46,795 bases of DNA from the NCBI GenBank assembly GCA_002401775.2, contig NVUB02000141.1, forward strand, positions 1 to 46,795, in the 5' to 3' direction. How positions within the stretch are numbered: position 1 is the stretch's first letter; each line of letters begins with the position of its first letter. The position numbers and the translations under genes are program-made. Positions 9,004 through 17,413 of this stretch are shown piece by piece. The notes under the pieces are model-generated. The model ran no database searches. It was not told where the DNA came from and was given only the letters and a program-made list of their open reading frames with translations. The stretch is from Ectothiorhodospiraceae bacterium. GTDB lineage: Bacteria; Pseudomonadota; Gammaproteobacteria; SZUA-152.

Positions 9004-9233
9004 TTCTGGGCTACCCATGGGCTACTGAGCGTACGGTTTGCAACTAATTTGAGTGTCACGTTTCCATCTCGGTCAGCCTGTGCCTCACTCAGGCATAGGG
9101 GGGTGGGGGTGAAAATATGGGGGAGCAGTTCGTATATGCATTGCCTACACTGCACCGTTCGAAAAAATAGCTAATGGCTTCGTAATTAGTAGGCTGGGGG
9201 CTCGGGTCATTCGATACCAGTCACGCAAAACTA
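9004..9233. other. non-coding stretch after tRNA-Met
   Basis: I see no gene here with a credible start and ribosome site. A short minus-strand open frame at 8961-9155 runs through the tRNA terminator and looks fortuitous, although a remnant of an integrated element next to the tRNA cannot be excluded. Confidence 0.4.
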
Positions 9234-9315
9234 TTTTGTGTATGCTGGGTTAGCACTTTATCATACACAATAAATTTTGTGTTTATTACGTCATACACTA
9301 AGCAGTTTGTGTATG
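9234..9315. promoter_or_regulatory. five alternating TTTGTGTAT boxes upstream of the broken fic gene
   Basis: Forward copies of TTTGTGTATG start near 9235 and 9306, with a variant TTTTGTGTTTA at 9275. Reverse copies (CATACACAA or CATACACTA) lie near 9262 and 9292. They alternate in direction over 82 bases about 90 bases before the fic remnant. This is the look of a cooperative operator for a dimeric DNA-binding protein. The cognate regulator is not visible in the window. Confidence 0.5.
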
Positions 9316-9406
9316 GCGGATTGTTGATTTACCATGCATAAAGTTATTTGTGAATGTTCTTACCATCACAACATTTTTTGACTCGCGAGCATATAAGGAA
9401 ACACGC

Positions 9407-9679
9407 TTGAAACCGTATCAGCCTTAAACGCTGCCCCTCGAAAATCTGGACTACGCCAGACTAATTACTCTGGTTGGTGAGGCTAATGCCGCCTTGGCGG
9501 AGTACAACGGATTGCTACAGACCATGGTAAACCCAGCAGTGATGCTATCTCCTCTGACCAATCAAGAGGCTGTGCTGTCATCTCGAATTGAGGGAACTCA
9601 GGCCACCATAGAAGAGGTGTTAGAGCACGAGGCGGGGGAAACATACGACGATGAAAAACAGGCCGACATTACTGAAATA
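9407..9679 (+). pseudogene. broken Fic/DOC-family gene (N-terminal remnant)
   Basis: Fic proteins usually AMPylate targets through an HPFxxGNGR core. Here only the N-terminal Fic_N part remains: a reading frame from TTG 9407 (with AAGGAA upstream) shows the typical DYARLITLVGEANAALAEYN and SSRIEGTQATIEEVLEHEA segments. It is broken twice. Codon 7 is a TAA stop (9425-9427), and similarity ends near 9679, where a REP-like palindrome begins. The catalytic core is absent. The open frame then drifts on to 9850 through unrelated sequence. Expression of a useful protein is unlikely. Confidence 0.8.
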
Positions 9680-9683
9680 CCGG

Positions 9684-9750
9684 ATCAATGGGGTCAGACA
9701 CGATCGATGTTATTCTTAATCTCGGATCAATCGAGTTTGACCCCATTGAT
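9684..9750. repeat. REP-like palindrome with GGGGTCA core inserted in the fic remnant
   Basis: Two 25-base arms (9684-9708 and 9726-9750) are inverted with 3 mismatches and a 17-base loop. Each carries ATCAATGGGGTCA. Such GGGGTCAGAnTC-type ends are known around REP-associated tyrosine transposases (RAYT), and a broken RAYT lies 1.3 kb downstream. The element starts exactly where fic similarity stops. A related TGACCCCATT half lies near 9895. Confidence 0.75.
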
Positions 9751-9992
9751 TTCCCTAAAGGCTGAATTAAACGGACTCAAAGAGTCCCAAGAGTATTTTC
9801 TCACAGTGTTTATCAAAAATACTCAGGGTGTAATTTATGCCCATAGTTAAACGTGTTGTTGTCTAAAGTTCTCCACCCATTGGCATCAATCGTTGACCCC
9901 ATTCCCCAACCTTTCTCTGGTTTTTTGCTATAATTACCGGCTTTAAATATGCACTGGATTTACGTCCCAGCTTGCTGAACAGGTAGTATGGT

Positions 9993-10976
9993 ATGTCTAA
10001 AATAGTTATTTCTGCGCTCTATCACTTTGTAATTCTTGAAGATTATCAATCCTTACGTCAGCCGTTGTTAGATTTAATGTTGAAGAGCAACATTAAAGGC
10101 ACGTTGTTATTGGCGCGTGAGGGGATTAATGGCACGGTGGCGGGGAGTCAGGCGTCGATTGATGCATTGTTGAACTGGTTTTCGTCAGACAGCCGTTTGG
10201 CGGAGGTTCGGCAAAAGGTGTCTTATGATGACGTGATGCCTTTTTATCGTACTCGGGTTAAATTAAAAAAAGAAATTGTCACTATGGGGGTGGAGGGTAT
10301 CGACCCAACGCATGTAGTGGGTACTTATGTTAAACCCGAAGACTGGAATGCATTAATTTCTGATCCTGACGTCACCGTCATCGATACGCGAAATGAATAT
10401 GAGGTTGGCATTGGTACGTTTAAAGATGCAGTGAACCCGAGTACGGAAACATTTCGTCAGTTCCCTGAGTTTGTTAAACAAAAGATGGACCCTGAAAAAC
10501 ATAAAAAAGTCGCGATGTTTTGTACCGGTGGTATTCGATGTGAAAAATCGACGGCGTATCTAAAAGAGCAGGGCTTTGACGAGGTCTATCATTTGCAAGG
10601 CGGTATTCTTAAGTACCTGGAAACGGTTCCGGAGAAAGAGTCGTTATGGCAGGGCGAATGTTTTGTGTTTGATAATCGAGTGAGTGTGACACATAAGCTT
10701 GAAAAAGGGCAATATGATCTCTGCCACGCCTGCCGTTTACCTATTACTGAAGAAGACAAGAAAAGCGAACACTATATTCAGGGTGCGAGTTGCCCCCATT
10801 GTTTTGATAAAAAGTCGGACGCTCAACGTGAACGATTTACGCAACGCGAAAAACAGGTTCAGTTAGCCAAAGCGCGTGGCGAAAAACACATTGGATCCGA
10901 TATGGTTAAAACCAATCAACAGAGACGAGATTTGAAATACAAAAAGCGACAGGCGAACAATATACCCAAATCATAA
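9993..10976 (+). CDS. trhO: tRNA uridine(34) hydroxylase TrhO (YceA, rhodanese domain)
   Basis: TrhO forms 5-hydroxyuridine at position 34 of certain tRNAs, the first step towards cmo5U/mo5U wobble modification. The 327-residue product has the N-terminal acylphosphatase-like domain ([12 protein letters not shown] near residues 42-53) and a rhodanese domain with active-site loop [10 protein letters not shown] (catalytic Cys about residue 177). A C-terminal region has paired cysteines (CHAC and CPHC) and a very basic tail. ATG 9993 follows AGGTAG. It is intact although its neighbours on both sides are decayed mobile remnants. Confidence 0.95.
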   Translation: MSKIVISALYHFVILEDYQSLRQPLLDLMLKSNIKGTLLLAREGINGTVAGSQASIDALLNWFSSDSRLAEVRQKVSYDDVMPFYRTRVKLKKEIVTMGVEGIDPTHVVGTYVKPEDWNALISDPDVTVIDTRNEYEVGIGTFKDAVNPSTETFRQFPEFVKQKMDPEKHKKVAMFCTGGIRCEKSTAYLKEQGFDEVYHLQGGILKYLETVPEKESLWQGECFVFDNRVSVTHKLEKGQYDLCHACRLPITEEDKKSEHYIQGASCPHCFDKKSDAQRERFTQREKQVQLAKARGEKHIGSDMVKTNQQRRDLKYKKRQANNIPKS

Positions 10977-10981
10977 TGTTT

Positions 10982-11406
10982 GGGGTCAGAGTAAAAACCC
11001 TGCAGCCCGGTAGCACGATAGGTTGGGGTGAGGGGCGAACCCCAACAATAATGCGAAATAAAACAAAGGGATATATTTGATGCGCTATCGTCAAGCGGAC
11101 GCAAAAGGTGGCATCAATTTTTTACGGTCAATCTGGCAGAAAGGAAAAATACCTTGCTGGTGGATGAGTTCGACGAATTACGAAACACCTTGAACAAGGT
11201 GAAGAAATGCCAACCCTTTAAAACTCGATGCCATGGTGGAGTTGCCGGATCATATGCACGCGATATGGATTTTGCCGGTGGGCGATGACGATTTCGCCAA
11301 ACGGTGGATGTTGGTCAGATCTGGAATCACGCCAAATAGCCAAAGGGGAAGAATTAACAAAAGTAGGCAAACAAAAGGTGAACGCAGTATTTGGCAAAGG
11401 CGTTAT
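10982..11406 (+). pseudogene. broken REP-associated tyrosine transposase (RAYT, Y1_Tnp)
   Basis: Starting at ATG 11080 the sequence matches a RAYT in pieces. MRYRQADAKGG is followed by a frame change into FFTVNLAERKN-like and LLVDEFDELRNTLNKVKK segments (11125-11215). A further change leads into VELPDHMHAIWILPVGD, containing the HxH metal motif, and then to KGERSIWQRRY (about 11405). The C-terminal helix with the catalytic Tyr (usually YIHxNPVKHG) is missing. At least two frameshifts and a truncation make it inactive. GGGGTCAGAG at 10982 matches the REP-type ends these enzymes mobilise. Confidence 0.8.
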
Positions 11407-12187
11407 ATAGTTATTTTCTTGGTCGAAATGAGTCAGTCGAACCGCTTTGTCCGCAAGAAATCAACATGGCGTCGGTGTCATTCAGTCATGACTTTTATAT
11501 ATGCGCACATGAGTCAAATTATGCTGGGAAATTTCGAGATTTTCTCGGCGGTAAAATACAGGCGTTTATTGCTGCTGAATTGAGTTAGGAATTAACAGGC
11601 GCAGGTATTTGTAATGCCATAACAAATTAATCTATCTTTATACTTCAGGCTTTACATGTCCACCGTACAAGGCCACGGCTCGGACCAGGGTAACCCCATG
11701 AAACCATGGGCAAAAGAGTGATTATATGCCGATAATTCACGCTTAAAAGCACTATATTCCCTATCAAAACGATTGTTTTAAGGGTGTGGAAGCATCTCAA
11801 GTACAGTCTGATCATTACTTTTTAGATGAGTTTGAAGTTGCTTACAATAACTATTCGGTGGCTGAAATGGGCAGTTTAAGCGATTGAATCGCCCGATATT
11901 TTCATGATGCTCTAATTAATCGATTAGTGAGCTTGGTTCGACCCAGCTTCAGGTATGGACCGCTCCAGCTTCAGTACGACATTTCTCCGCGAGTAGTGGA
12001 CGGTGGTCATACAGCTTCCATGGAAAAACTATGCTTCAGATTATTGGGGGAAATAGCTTTTCTGTGAGGGACTACTTTGTCCTTTTTGTCATAATGGCGA
12101 CATAAATATTGCCTTTTATAGTTTTACAGGCTATATATATGTTGCCATTTAAGATGTTTTGAGCAATATATAGGTAGCATCATTATC
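11407..12187. other. decayed stretch without a supportable gene
   Basis: After the transposase remnant, open frames up to 11588 lack ribosome sites and recognisable similarity. From 11590 to 12187 the sequence looks like eroded coding DNA (for example a short acidic frame near 11820-11890), but no product can be named. The last 90 bases before 12188 are AT-rich and hold TGTC...GACA and GGC...GCC dyads that could serve the next gene's promoter. Confidence 0.5.
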
Positions 12188-12643
12188 ATGATGAAAGATT
12201 TAATTCGTTCACAGTACCAGTTAAAGATGGATCAACTTATTGATTCTGTTGTTTTTTGTCGCCCAAAAGAAGGGTGGATCAGAACCCTTCGTAAGGCCTT
12301 GGGGATGAGCGGCCCGCAGTTGGCTAGACGGCTTGGCGTCAGTAAATCACAAGTCTCACAAATGGAGCGAATGGAACTTGAGGATCGGATTACCTTAATG
12401 CAACTTCGTCGGGTGGCTGAGTCTCTGGATTGTGACCTTCACTATGCTTTGGTGCCGCGCCAACCGATAAGTAAAATGGTGCGTGACAGGGCTAAAATGA
12501 AAGCGCACCAGCTGGTGGAAAAAACCAATGTGCAAATGTCGCTGGAAGCGCAACAATTATCCAAAGATGCATTAACGAATCAGTTTGATCGTGAAGTTAG
12601 CCGCTTGGTTCGAGAACTCCCTCGCGATTTATGGGAGGACTGA
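12188..12643 (+). CDS. mobile mystery protein A (XRE-type helix-turn-helix)
   Basis: This 151-residue protein has a central helix-turn-helix (about residues 37-60, QLARRLGVSKSQVSQME) and the flanking pattern of the 'mobile mystery protein A' family. It includes the N-terminal QYQLKMDQLI helix and a C-terminal helix ending near PRDLWED. The family is named for its scattered distribution in mobile regions, and the gene is normally paired with protein B, a Fic-domain protein. It probably acts as regulator or antitoxin. The start is ATG 12188 or the adjacent ATG 12191. The partner directly downstream is broken. Confidence 0.85.
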   Translation: MMKDLIRSQYQLKMDQLIDSVVFCRPKEGWIRTLRKALGMSGPQLARRLGVSKSQVSQMERMELEDRITLMQLRRVAESLDCDLHYALVPRQPISKMVRDRAKMKAHQLVEKTNVQMSLEAQQLSKDALTNQFDREVSRLVRELPRDLWED

Positions 12644-12662
12644 TGAATGTGCAATATTTATT

Positions 12663-12977
12663 ATGGTAATGGAAGACTAGGAAGGAGCGACGCCACTTGA
12701 CCCTGGTGAGCTGGCAGGGCTGAAATTTCGACACATTGATACCCGAGGGGAGCTGGATGAAGTTGAGCACCAAAACATTCAGGATGGGTATAACTGGCTA
12801 TCGGCCAGCGTAAACATAAAGATTTTTTAACCGAATTTTTTGTGAAGGACTTACATCTCCATTTATTGGGGGGCGTATGGGCTTGGGCAGGCAGGTAAAC
12901 ATCGCGAAAAATACATTCAAATGCTACGCCGTGCAGATCAAGGTGATTATCAATCACTGATTGATTTTATAAGCTAA
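12663..12977 (+). pseudogene. collapsed mobile mystery protein B (Fic family) gene
   Basis: Directly after protein A, a frame from ATG 12663 reads ATPLDPGELAGLKFRHIDTR and a GELDEVEHQNI segment, the N-terminal signature of mobile mystery protein B. It is interrupted by a TAG at codon 6 and then shifts frame into KHKDFLTEFFVKDLH and GGVWAWAG. The last piece, MLRRADQGDYQSLIDFIS before TAA 12975-12977, matches the family's C terminus. The Fic catalytic core between these is deleted, leaving about one third of the expected length. Confidence 0.8.
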
Positions 12978-13056
12978 AGTTAACGTTGGGATAAATGTCC
13001 GGTAATTTTTGAACCCAAAATACATACATTTTTCAGTTAGGGTACTTAAAACTTTT

Positions 13057-14118
13057 ATGGTGGATTTTAAACAAAAAATATCGGTTGGTGTGAATCGCAT
13101 AATCGATCTCTATCGGCCGTCAACGTTAAAGGAAAATGGTTGGTTATGGGGAGCGGGCTTAGCAGCGGTTACGTATGTGATTATGGTGCTCATACTAGGG
13201 TTTTTATGGAACAGTGAGCCAGAAAATTTTGATGTGCGGGAGGCAACGGCTGCCATTACTCAAAAAGCCCGTGCTGATTTTGTTGTGGGGGCGGTGACGA
13301 CTGCAACGATGATCCACATTGGTGAAACGCTACTTTATAAACGCGGTGGTTATCTTTCCAATGATGTTGCGCCTCCTGGAGTGTTTATGGATAACCAGCC
13401 GAATTGGGAGTTTGGTGTGCTGGTAATGTTGCGCGATAGCAGTGGGGTGTTGCGCAACCATTGGTCGAGATCACAATCTCAATCACTCGAAGATAAAGAT
13501 TTATCCATCGCTGAACCCTTGTTTAATTTTGATAATAACTCCTGGATATTGCCTTCGACGGAGGGTGAATATAAAGAGGCTATTGCAGGGCTTGAGCGAT
13601 ACCTTGCACGGTTATCGGATACCAGTGTGCAAAATGCCCAGTTTTATGCGCGGGCGGATAATCTCAAGCAATATCTGGATATTGTGGGACGTCGGCTTGG
13701 GAGTTTGTCGCAACGATTGAGTGCGAGTGTAGGACAGGTGAGGGTGAATACAGATTTAGCTAACGACCCACAGGCGCAACAATCCACTCAATCATCCAAT
13801 ATTGTTATTGTGAAAACACCCTGGCTGGAAATTGATGACGTCTTTTATGAGGCGAGAGGTGCTTCCTGGGCGTTAGTGCATCTTTTAAAGGCCATTGAAA
13901 TTGATTTTCAAAGTGTGCTTGAAAAAAAGAATGCCATTATATCGTTGCGACAAATTATTCGTGAACTGGAGGCGGTACAGGAATCCACGTTAAGTCCTGT
14001 TGTTTTAAATGGTTCAGGCTTTGGTTTGTTCAGTAATTATTCTCTGACGCTTGCAAACTATATCTCTCGAGCCAATGCGGCCATTATTGATCTTCGCAAT
14101 TTATTAGCACAAGGGTGA
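13057..14118 (+). CDS. DUF2333 family inner-membrane-anchored protein
   Basis: The protein is about 353 residues. It has a single membrane helix near the N terminus (WLWGAGLAAVTYVIMVLILGF) and a large soluble, probably periplasmic domain of the DUF2333 type, a family of unknown function common in Pseudomonas and relatives. Conserved-looking parts include the KRGGYLSNDVAPPGVFMDN segment and DSSGVLRNHWSRSQSQS. I prefer ATG 13057; an in-frame TTG at 13009 would add 16 residues without a better ribosome site. The gene is intact and follows the collapsed Fic gene, so it marks the end of the decayed region. Confidence 0.8.
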   Translation: MVDFKQKISVGVNRIIDLYRPSTLKENGWLWGAGLAAVTYVIMVLILGFLWNSEPENFDVREATAAITQKARADFVVGAVTTATMIHIGETLLYKRGGYLSNDVAPPGVFMDNQPNWEFGVLVMLRDSSGVLRNHWSRSQSQSLEDKDLSIAEPLFNFDNNSWILPSTEGEYKEAIAGLERYLARLSDTSVQNAQFYARADNLKQYLDIVGRRLGSLSQRLSASVGQVRVNTDLANDPQAQQSTQSSNIVIVKTPWLEIDDVFYEARGASWALVHLLKAIEIDFQSVLEKKNAIISLRQIIRELEAVQESTLSPVVLNGSGFGLFSNYSLTLANYISRANAAIIDLRNLLAQG

Positions 14119-14542
14119 ACGATACTCACTTTCGTTATTTTTGAGGGTGTTTATGCCTTAACGAGCGACGGGAGGTCGGTAAAGTATGAGTTGGCAGTTG
14201 TAGATGCAATGTCTACCACATGCTTTTGAAGTGCTTATTCGCTGTGTATTTTTATCGGTAATGCGGCAAGTTTGTTGAATTTGTGGCATTGTTTCGCCAA
14301 AATCTAATCATAGTTATCACGAAACCACAAGTTTCAAATTTATTGCGAAATATTTTGTGTATCTCAATACTTAATTTTCCGTAAATTTTGGCCGCTACTA
14401 TTCCATAACTTGTTGTGGAATAAAGGCTGAACATAAGTGTGGATTAAAACTAGTGTGACGTGTCGAGTTCGTTCTCCGTCTATTTCCCAGGCAAGCTTTT
14501 TAACCATTAAAAATAAAATAACGGAAATGTAAGGGGCTTGCT
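14119..14542. other. 424-base AT-rich non-coding gap
   Basis: I see no credible gene. A small inverted repeat, TTCCA/TGGAA with a 10-base loop, lies near 14399-14418. The stretch probably contains the promoter of the PEP-CTERM gene, whose start is preceded by GTAAGGGG. Confidence 0.5.
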
Positions 14543-15430
14543 ATGACTGCCAGTAAATGTTTTCGCGTTATCATAACGTTGTTACCACTGTGTTTTTCTG
14601 TTAACACCGTACATGCCTATGTGGTGGGTGGTGCAGGTGGTTCATTGGTGCCTGATAGTTATTGTTGGGCATGGGATAGTTATTGTGTGGAAGATTTCCG
14701 TGCAGCATTAGAAAATCCTGCCTATTTTGGGCCAGAGGGTGTTGTTGCTGAAAGCATTACCACGGTTACGATGGAAACAATTGATGCTATCTCTTTGTCG
14801 AGTATCGACATGTTTATTGCGCCGTGGATCAGCGATTCAGATGGTCCTGCGTTTAGTGCAGCGGTTATCGATTTTTTTCTGGGCGGGGGCGATTTGTTTT
14901 TATTGGATGATTCCCCATATTGGGATTATCTGGGGGAAATATTGGGAATACCCACTACGGAAAGTACCGGCTCGGTATCGAATGGCTTTGCCCCTTTATT
15001 CGATGGCCCGTTTGGAACCGCGAGTAATGTGACACAGCTATATCAGGTGGGTCAATTAAGTGAGGTAGATGTTTTCGCCCGCAATGGACATGTGGGAGGT
15101 ACAAATATTGAAGGGCAAGTGACTTCAGCATACTGGGCCGCAGGGGAATATGTCATCAATGCAGGAGCATTGTTTATTATTGCGGATGTGGACATGATCG
15201 CCACGACTTATGGGTGTGGTAGCACTATTTGTGGGGCCCGTTATTCTCCTTTAAACGACAACGGTATATATGCCTTAAACACCTTTTCATTTTTACAGGA
15301 TAACAGTGGTAGAAATATCAGCGTGCCAGAGCCATCCCCTGTTGCGTTAATGTTCGTTGGTTTTTTGGGTATTCTCTGGGTGCGTCGGCGAAAGAATGTG
15401 CCTAGCCGTTGGCTAATGGCCGAGTATTAG
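14543..15430 (+). CDS. PEP-CTERM sorting-domain exported protein
   Basis: The 295-residue product has a signal peptide (cleavage likely after VHA, about residue 25). At the C terminus (about residues 261-286) it has a PEP-CTERM cassette: VPEPSP, a hydrophobic helix and the basic cluster VRRRK. Exosortase/EpsH systems process such proteins for export with exopolysaccharide. The body (MFIAPWISDSDG and FFLGGGDLFLLDDSP near residues 90-130) resembles the GG-loop pattern of glutamine-amidotransferase-like Rossmann folds, which is only a suggestion. Six Cys or more in short pairs suggest disulfides. No exosortase gene is in the window. Confidence 0.8.
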   Translation: MTASKCFRVIITLLPLCFSVNTVHAYVVGGAGGSLVPDSYCWAWDSYCVEDFRAALENPAYFGPEGVVAESITTVTMETIDAISLSSIDMFIAPWISDSDGPAFSAAVIDFFLGGGDLFLLDDSPYWDYLGEILGIPTTESTGSVSNGFAPLFDGPFGTASNVTQLYQVGQLSEVDVFARNGHVGGTNIEGQVTSAYWAAGEYVINAGALFIIADVDMIATTYGCGSTICGARYSPLNDNGIYALNTFSFLQDNSGRNISVPEPSPVALMFVGFLGILWVRRRKNVPSRWLMAEY

Positions 15431-15525
15431 TTATTGTTAATATTTTAGGATTATTGTCTGGCGTGTTTGGTGTGTCATATTACCATAGCCAATAAAGTTC
15501 ATTTTTAGTAAACTCCACTTTTAAT

Positions 15526-15541
15526 GTGAGCGAACGCTCAC
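15526..15541. promoter_or_regulatory. 16-bp palindrome resembling a TetR-family operator
   Basis: GTGAGCGAACGCTCAC is a 7-bp perfect inverted repeat around AA. This AGCG-AA-CGCT type of dyad is common for TetR-family repressors. It lies about 95 bases after the PEP-CTERM gene and 219 bases before the next start. No TetR gene is in the window. Confidence 0.45.
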
Positions 15542-15685
15542 CGCGAATCTCGATGTAAAGATCAGGTAGTCATTATTGGTATGATTGTGTTGGATCGTAG
15601 TTTCCTCAGCCGTTCGGTTCGCAGGGTTCTCTGAAAATGCTGTCCTTAGAAAAATACTAAAAATAATACCCTTAGCCTGTTTTCC

Positions 15686-15730
15686 TGAAGCGTAAAATAG
15701 GGCACAAAAATTGTGCGCGGTTACGCTTCA
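15686..15730. other. nested hairpin in the leader of the beta-barrel gene
   Basis: TGAAGCGTAA (15686-15695) pairs perfectly with 15721-15730. Inside, GCACAA (15702-15707) pairs perfectly with TTGTGC (15711-15716). The structure ends 29 bases before the start codon of the barrel protein and is followed by AT-rich sequence. It could be a leader structure or a weak terminator for upstream transcription. Confidence 0.5.
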
Positions 15731-15759
15731 AATAATTTAAAATGAGTGGTAAATAGAAA

Positions 15760-16380
15760 ATGAACAAATGGAATGGGATATTATCCCAGCTTGTATTAAT
15801 GTTGGTATTAATCATTACTCCGGTAATCACCAATGCAGAGGAAATGGGGCCCGAACTCGATGATTGGTATATTGGGTTTGGCATTGGCGCTAGTAATGGC
15901 TATTTCAATCAGGGGAGTGAAAAAATTACCTTTGAGGAATACCTTTCTGGCTCGCGAGATTATCGGGACGGTTCTATCAATTTTAAAGTTGGGATTAAAA
16001 CAACGGTGCCAGGTTTATTGGCGGGGTTAGATGTCAGTAGTAGCTCTGCTACAGGTTCTGTTTTTCTTGCTGAAAGCCGAATAAGTATTACCAATGTTTT
16101 TGCCATGGCAACTTATTTTCCTTATGGGAAAGGTTTGTTTTTAAGAGGTGGCGGGGGCTTGTCGAGCTTAAAACAGGAAATAGGTAATTCCTTTTCTTCT
16201 GTAGAAGGTAGTGTTAGTGGAACGGGAATATTATTGGGTGTGGGTTACCATCGGTGGATAGGCCGTTCGTTTGGAATGTCGATTAATTTTGACGTGGTGC
16301 GTAATCAATTTGACGGCGGAATTTCCGGCATTGATGCCGGTGGTGCGACGTCGTTGTATATTGGATTTGATTGGTATTAA
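15760..16380 (+). CDS. small outer-membrane beta-barrel protein
   Basis: The 206-residue protein has a signal peptide (cleavage near TNAEE, about residue 27). The rest alternates Gly- and aromatic-rich strands (WYIGFGIGAS, FLRGGGGLSS, LLGVGYHRWIG) and ends in an aromatic residue after LYIGFDWY, as expected for outer-membrane insertion by BAM. This is an OmpA/OmpW-sized 8-strand barrel by appearance; no specific family is recognised. ATG 15760 follows GAGTGG at moderate distance. The next gene starts 10 bases after its stop, so they are likely one operon. Confidence 0.65.
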   Translation: MNKWNGILSQLVLMLVLIITPVITNAEEMGPELDDWYIGFGIGASNGYFNQGSEKITFEEYLSGSRDYRDGSINFKVGIKTTVPGLLAGLDVSSSSATGSVFLAESRISITNVFAMATYFPYGKGLFLRGGGGLSSLKQEIGNSFSSVEGSVSGTGILLGVGYHRWIGRSFGMSINFDVVRNQFDGGISGIDAGGATSLYIGFDWY

Positions 16381-16390
16381 CGGATAGATA

Positions 16391-17404
16391 ATGAAAATGC
16401 ACTTATACGTTGTAAAATATTTTGTTGTTCTGGTTTTTCTGTCTGGATGTTCGTTTAATAGCCATTTAAAGTCAGTGCCAATTGAGGATGAGGATTTTTC
16501 ATTAGAACCGGCTGAAATAGTCAAAAAATTTAGTGACATACGACGTTTTGATGAGCAATACGGTGTTTTTGCCCCTGTTCCTTTGAAGGAACTTGAAGAT
16601 GTTTGGGGGAAGCCTAGCCGCATCAATAAGATACTCGAAAAGGAAAGTTATGTAAGAAATACACATTTTGTGGGTGGGTTACTAATGCTTTTTGGTAGTT
16701 CAACGTTGTTGTTGGGCATAGGTGGTGGCGTAATGCTTTTTACACCTGACCAACCGCCACCGGAAGAATACATTTGGGAAAAGGGGGGATATACGATTAT
16801 ATCCACAATCTATGGTCCTAATGACAAAAGGAAATTATCTTCTTGGAATTGGGAATATCAAAATTTTGGAGATAGTGGATCCGTAATCGAGCATATACCT
16901 CTTCCCACATGGTTTTATTCATTAGGTTATTCCCGTGGCGGTTCCGGATACTCTAATACCATTAATATTGATGACCTAAAAGCGGGGCTCGGTATTCACC
17001 TTAGTGTTGGTCGGTTATTGAAAGTGCCGTTGAAAAATATGCATTTGCAACTATCAGCAGGTCTTAAATTGGGCGGAAAATTTGAAGCAAGCGAACGTCA
17101 AGCAGCGACACGACGAGTAAGAACGTCTAATTATATTTTTGGCGTAGTCCCTATTTATCGGTGGCCAGATTCCAAATGGTTGGCAGGTGCGGGTGTTACT
17201 TATTACACGGCATCTACTATTGAGTTTGATTTTAGGGAAAATGAACCGCTAGGCGACAAATTTGGTGCTGTTACGGTAGCTGAATACGCGCTTTCTAAGC
17301 GAGCAACTTTGGGAGTCCGTCTCGATTTTATCAATCAGAAAACTCCTTCTGGAATTAATTATGATGGTTCAAGTTTAGGGCTATACGCTAAAAGTTTTTT
17401 TTAA
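16391..17404 (+). CDS. lipoprotein of unknown function with an internal hydrophobic helix
   Basis: This gene is not recognised. The 337-residue product starts with a lipoprotein signal (VLVFLSGC, Cys about residue 20). A soluble stretch follows, with a KELEDVWGKPS motif like those of small periplasmic lipoproteins. Next comes a strongly hydrophobic Gly/Leu segment (GGLLMLFGSSTLLLGIGGG, about residues 95-114), then a Tyr-rich beta region from about 165 to the end that reads like barrel strands, ending in Phe-Phe. It follows the barrel gene by 10 bases. The two may form an envelope pair. Confidence 0.55.
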   Translation: MKMHLYVVKYFVVLVFLSGCSFNSHLKSVPIEDEDFSLEPAEIVKKFSDIRRFDEQYGVFAPVPLKELEDVWGKPSRINKILEKESYVRNTHFVGGLLMLFGSSTLLLGIGGGVMLFTPDQPPPEEYIWEKGGYTIISTIYGPNDKRKLSSWNWEYQNFGDSGSVIEHIPLPTWFYSLGYSRGGSGYSNTINIDDLKAGLGIHLSVGRLLKVPLKNMHLQLSAGLKLGGKFEASERQAATRRVRTSNYIFGVVPIYRWPDSKWLAGAGVTYYTASTIEFDFRENEPLGDKFGAVTVAEYALSKRATLGVRLDFINQKTPSGINYDGSSLGLYAKSFF

Positions 17405-17413
17405 TGAATCCGT

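Noticed and set aside
8961-9155. 64-residue minus-strand frame next to tRNA-Met, possibly an integrase remnant
   Set aside because: It runs through the tRNA terminator hairpin and I recognise no integrase motif.
11391-11588. two overlapping frames after the RAYT remnant as genes
   Set aside because: No start with a ribosome site, no recognisable family, and the region is in visible decay.
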